Source of the DNA: Hyphomicrobiales bacterium
GTDB taxonomy: Bacteria > Pseudomonadota > Alphaproteobacteria > Rhizobiales > Rhizobiaceae
Assembly: GCA_900473045.1 (NCBI GenBank)
Contig: UCKS01000017.1
Coordinates: 62,001-126,000 of the forward strand
Direction of reading: 5' to 3'
DNA: 64,000 nt
Part shown: one piece after another, positions 60,631-64,000 of the stretch
Layout of the letters: each line of letters starts with the position of its first letter
Numbering within the stretch: position 1 is the stretch's first letter
Notes under the pieces: model-generated
Database searches by the model: none
What the model was told of the DNA's origin: nothing
Seen by the model: only the letters and a program-made list of their open reading frames with translations
Made by a program: the position numbers and the translations under genes

Positions 60631-62811
60631 ATGCCACGATCGCTAGTCTCGACTACGCGACACCGACGGCACATTGTTGCCCTTATCGCGATCCTGTTCA
60701 TTGCGGTGGCGAGCACGTTCGCCGTGATCGTACTGCGTTCGATCGACACGATCCGGAATACAGCCAATCAAATCGACGACGCGCGCGCTGTAGATGCGGC
60801 AAGTGGGGCGATTGAGGCTCTACGCAGCCAGCTATCAGGAACGATCCACGACAACGCGACATGGGACGGAGCTTACAAGCAGCTCAACTCGATCACACGT
60901 AAATATTGGATCATCGAAAACTGGGCCCTGACTGGATCGGACAACCCGCTATACGACACCGCGGTCGTCATTGACGTCAGAGGTAAAGTGATCGTCGCCT
61001 ATAAGGACGGGAGGGACCTTGGTATCGATCCGACCTCCTATTTTGGCCCCGACCTCGATACCCTCATCGCTCAGGCCTACAACGTGAAGCAAAAGGGTGG
61101 CCCGGTCCCCGTTCAGTTCATTCAAACAGGGGGAGGGGTTGCTGTCGTTGGCGCGGCGACGATCAGGCCGAGGATATCGGCGACCCGCGTCGAGGAAGGA
61201 AATCTGTACGCTCTCATCTTTGCCCGGCATCTGACTCCAAGTGTCGTCAACAAGCTGTCACAGGTATTCCGCATTGGAGGGATGACCCTCAACTTAGCGA
61301 AAGATGAGCAGATGCTCAACGTTCCCCTGGACGATGTCTGGGGGAGGCATGTCGCATACCTGAGTTGGCCGTCAAAGCTTCCGGGAAGCCGGAGCTTTCT
61401 GGCAGTGAGGTCGCAGCTTGCGATAGGCTGTGCAATCCTGGTCCTTTTCCTTGCTGCGATTGGGATGGTCGGCCTCGCCATAATTCGAAAATTGCGCGAA
61501 GATGAAGCTGCGTCGCGGTATAAGGCATTTCACGACCCTTTAACTGGCCTGGCCAACCGCGCTGGCTTCGCGAACTTCCTTCAGAATGCCATCGCGGAGG
61601 CGAATGGCTCGGCCATCCAATTGCACCTGCTTGATCTCGACGGCTTCAAAGGCGTCAACGACGCCTGGGGACATGCCACGGGCGACCGCTTGCTCGTTGC
61701 CGTCGCGGACAGGCTTCGCGCCGAACTCCCGTCTTACGCATTCGTCGCTCGGCTTGGGGGAGATGAGTTTTCGGTTGTCACTATCGGCACTCAGGACGCG
61801 CTGGAGCACCGTGTTATCTCATCTGGCATCCAGCGTGCGGTATCGAGCGAGTTTGCGATTGAGGGACGGCTTATCCAGCTTGGAGGCAGCGTCGGGGTAT
61901 CCGTCGTCAAGGATGTCGACGCAGAGATCGGCGAGTTGATGAGAACAGCGGACATCGCCCTTTACCAAGCCAAGGACCTCGGGCGCGGACGGACTGTCGT
62001 CTACGAGCAAGCGCTGAATGCGGTGCGCAACGAGCGAGCCATGCTTGAGGCTGAATTGCGTCAAACCCTGTGCGGTGAGGGTATCGACGTCAAGTATCAG
62101 CCCCTCGTTGATGCCGGCTCTCAGGAAATTCAGGGCGTCGAGGCGTTGGCACGATGGAGTAGCCCGACTCTTGGACCTGTTCGGCCCGATATCTTCATCC
62201 CGATCGCGGAAAAGGCGGGCCTCATCGACGTGCTTGGAATGCAGGTCCTCGAAAGGGCGGCGACAACTGCTGCGAGGTGGCCGAGTATCGGTGTATGCGT
62301 CAACGTATCTCCGCTGCAACTGCAGGATCAGAGCTTTGTCCGACGGGCTGCGGAGATCTTGGAGATTGCGGGACTCGATCCGTCCAGGTTAACGCTCGAA
62401 ATCACAGAAGGCGTTCTTATCACTCATCCCGATCAAGCGCGCCGAGCTATTGCGGCGCTGAAGGCACTCGGTGTCAAAGTCGCATTGGACGATTTCGGAA
62501 TTGGCTACGCCAGCATCGGCGCGTTGCGCAAGTTTGGCTTCGATCGGCTCAAAATCGATAAATCACTCGCTGCGGAGCTCGACGGAGACCAGAAGGCCGC
62601 AGATGTATTTCATGCGACAGTCGCACTTGCCAACGCCCTGGAAATCCCTGTCACGGCCGAAGGCATAGAAACTCAGTCGCAAGCTATGATCGCCAGGCTT
62701 TCCGGATGCGACCTTCTCCAGGGTTACCTATTCAGCAAACCTGCAAGCGCCGACGAGATATCGGCGCATTATTTCAGCTCGCCGAAAATTTCTGTCCTCG
62801 CCAACCCATGA
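60631..62811 (+). CDS. Membrane-bound GGDEF-EAL protein with periplasmic CHASE4-like sensor
   Basis: 726 residues from ATG 60631 with GGAGG five bases upstream. Membrane helix at 15-40, periplasmic sensor at about 45-265 (CHASE4-like: HDNATWDGAYKQL, and KYWIIENWALTG), second helix at about 265-290. The GGDEF domain has intact GGDEF in RLGGDEFSVV near 376, so diguanylate cyclase activity is possible; no RxxD inhibitory site was looked for further. The EAL domain has EAL in GVEALARW near 502, DDFGIGYASI, LKIDKSLA and TAEGIET, so phosphodiesterase residues are also intact. It makes or degrades c-di-GMP in response to an envelope signal. Confidence 0.9.
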   Translation: MPRSLVSTTRHRRHIVALIAILFIAVASTFAVIVLRSIDTIRNTANQIDDARAVDAASGAIEALRSQLSGTIHDNATWDGAYKQLNSITRKYWIIENWALTGSDNPLYDTAVVIDVRGKVIVAYKDGRDLGIDPTSYFGPDLDTLIAQAYNVKQKGGPVPVQFIQTGGGVAVVGAATIRPRISATRVEEGNLYALIFARHLTPSVVNKLSQVFRIGGMTLNLAKDEQMLNVPLDDVWGRHVAYLSWPSKLPGSRSFLAVRSQLAIGCAILVLFLAAIGMVGLAIIRKLREDEAASRYKAFHDPLTGLANRAGFANFLQNAIAEANGSAIQLHLLDLDGFKGVNDAWGHATGDRLLVAVADRLRAELPSYAFVARLGGDEFSVVTIGTQDALEHRVISSGIQRAVSSEFAIEGRLIQLGGSVGVSVVKDVDAEIGELMRTADIALYQAKDLGRGRTVVYEQALNAVRNERAMLEAELRQTLCGEGIDVKYQPLVDAGSQEIQGVEALARWSSPTLGPVRPDIFIPIAEKAGLIDVLGMQVLERAATTAARWPSIGVCVNVSPLQLQDQSFVRRAAEILEIAGLDPSRLTLEITEGVLITHPDQARRAIAALKALGVKVALDDFGIGYASIGALRKFGFDRLKIDKSLAAELDGDQKAADVFHATVALANALEIPVTAEGIETQSQAMIARLSGCDLLQGYLFSKPASADEISAHYFSSPKISVLANP

Positions 62812-62872
62812 CAAAGCGCCCTCGAGCGTCAAGGAGTGGCGTTAGCGACGTACGAATGGCGGATGATATAAC

Positions 62873-63085
62873 TTAAGATGCCAAGTATCTACGGATACTG
62901 TGTGCCAGCCAGTCGGGGTTACCCCCAACCTCTTGGTCAAAGACCTGGCTGGATTCTATGGTGACCTTTTCAAGGGCAATTGAACGGCCCTTAGGTCTCC
63001 CACTTTTCTTCTGGAGGCCCGCCGGAGTGTAAGGCAGGATTGCGCCGTCATTCCGGCCCTTAAAATAGGCACTGGAGTATGCCAC
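62873..63085 (-). CDS. Possible small hypothetical protein
   Basis: 70 codons from GTG 63085, with AGGA nearby. Basic middle (KKSGRPKGRSIALEKVTIES) and a helical end (GNPDWLAHSIRRYLAS). Amino-acid use is plausible but no family is recognised. Confidence 0.35.
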   Translation of the reverse strand: MAYSSAYFKGRNDGAILPYTPAGLQKKSGRPKGRSIALEKVTIESSQVFDQEVGGNPDWLAHSIRRYLAS

Positions 63086-63236
63086 AAGCCGCCATCCTGG
63101 TCGCTGGTAGATGGGTGCAGATTAACCTGCAAGTCTGCCAACACCGCCTTCGTAGGGATGAGTAAAACCCTTTGGATCGTCTTGCCCGTCGATGATAAGC
63201 CTGTTCCTCGCCCGGAGAAGTGTTCCCGACGGTAAG

Positions 63237-63270
63237 AAGGCCGCCCGGCCAAATGGCCGGCGGCTTTTCA
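63237..63270 (+). terminator. Possible terminator hairpin
   Basis: GCCGCCCGGCCA / TGGCCGGCGGC with a two-base loop and one bulge, then CTTTTC. Oriented to stop plus-strand transcription. Confidence 0.4.
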
Positions 63271-63289
63271 TTTAAGTAATCCCCTGGGC

Positions 63290-64000
<711 letters not shown>

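Larger units (their letters stand above)
62812..63289. other. 478 bases, mostly non-coding
   Basis: Contains one doubtful small minus-strand frame (62873-63085) and a hairpin at 63237-63270; otherwise no motif seen. Confidence 0.45.

Overview
The window reads as an accessory replicon (plasmid or genomic island) of an alphaproteobacterium in the Rhizobiales, most likely Rhizobiaceae. Evidence: a SyrB-like regulator, the alphaproteobacterial LexA box GAAC-N7-GAAC, a plasmid 'maintenance' block typical of rhizobial plasmids (DUF736, DUF1173, ArdC-like and Toprim proteins), remnants of two rhizobial integrases, and tandem CCUCCUCCC-motif ('cuckoo') RNA hairpins next to a DUF1127 gene. The sequence is GC-rich, with AT-rich islands at the transfer origin and some promoters.

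Layout. 1-6140 (minus): cell-surface glycan genes, including two gene fusions (glycosyltransferase + Gfo/Idh/MocA oxidoreductase, cut by the window edge, and glycosyltransferase + UDP-galactopyranose mutase). 6141-8788: SyrB-like regulator, an integrase relic and decayed DNA. 8789-13315: DnaQ-like exonuclease, DUF1127 gene with four cuckoo RNA hairpins, then an SOS segment (dinB, yedK-type peptidase, LexA box, broken imuA). 13283-21248: plasmid housekeeping (Toprim, ArdC-like, DUF736, HU, DUF1173, an antitoxin with a broken toxin). 21245-27360: transfer region with an XRE regulator, a secreted TrbM-like protein, a ParA/VirC1-like ATPase with a small partner, an oriT with a T-DNA-border-like nick site, MobC and a large relaxase. 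27361-30967: decayed DNA (IS91-family relic, frameshifted DUF4239 gene) plus a Tat-like intradiol-dioxygenase-like protein with a ferric-reductase-like membrane protein. 30968-36174: compact heme-copper oxidase operon whose subunit II has lost the CuA ligands. 36739-52846: acid-sugar island; a minus-strand operon for threonate/erythronate degradation (gntR-denD-otnK-otnC-otnI-hbpS-ltnD) faces a plus-strand sugar ABC importer with three redox proteins and an isomerase. The two promoters carry matching palindromes, AACTGG-N13-CCAGTT, so one GntR protein probably controls both. 53107-59170: two LysR genes diverging from an operon with a cysteine amidohydrolase, GYD protein, polar amino-acid ABC importer and metallo-hydrolase. 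59293-64000: integrase broken by a 29-bp tandem duplication, a small lipoprotein, a GGDEF-EAL protein and the end of an aldo/keto reductase gene.

Best candidates for something new: the T-border-like oriT with VirC1-like/relaxase genes and a shared AACTATAATTA motif; the four-hairpin cuckoo RNA array; the CuA-less oxidase; the paired GntR palindromes around the acid-sugar island; and the uncharacterised amidohydrolase/GYD/MBL importer operon. Everything here was read by eye; family names come from motif recognition, not searches.
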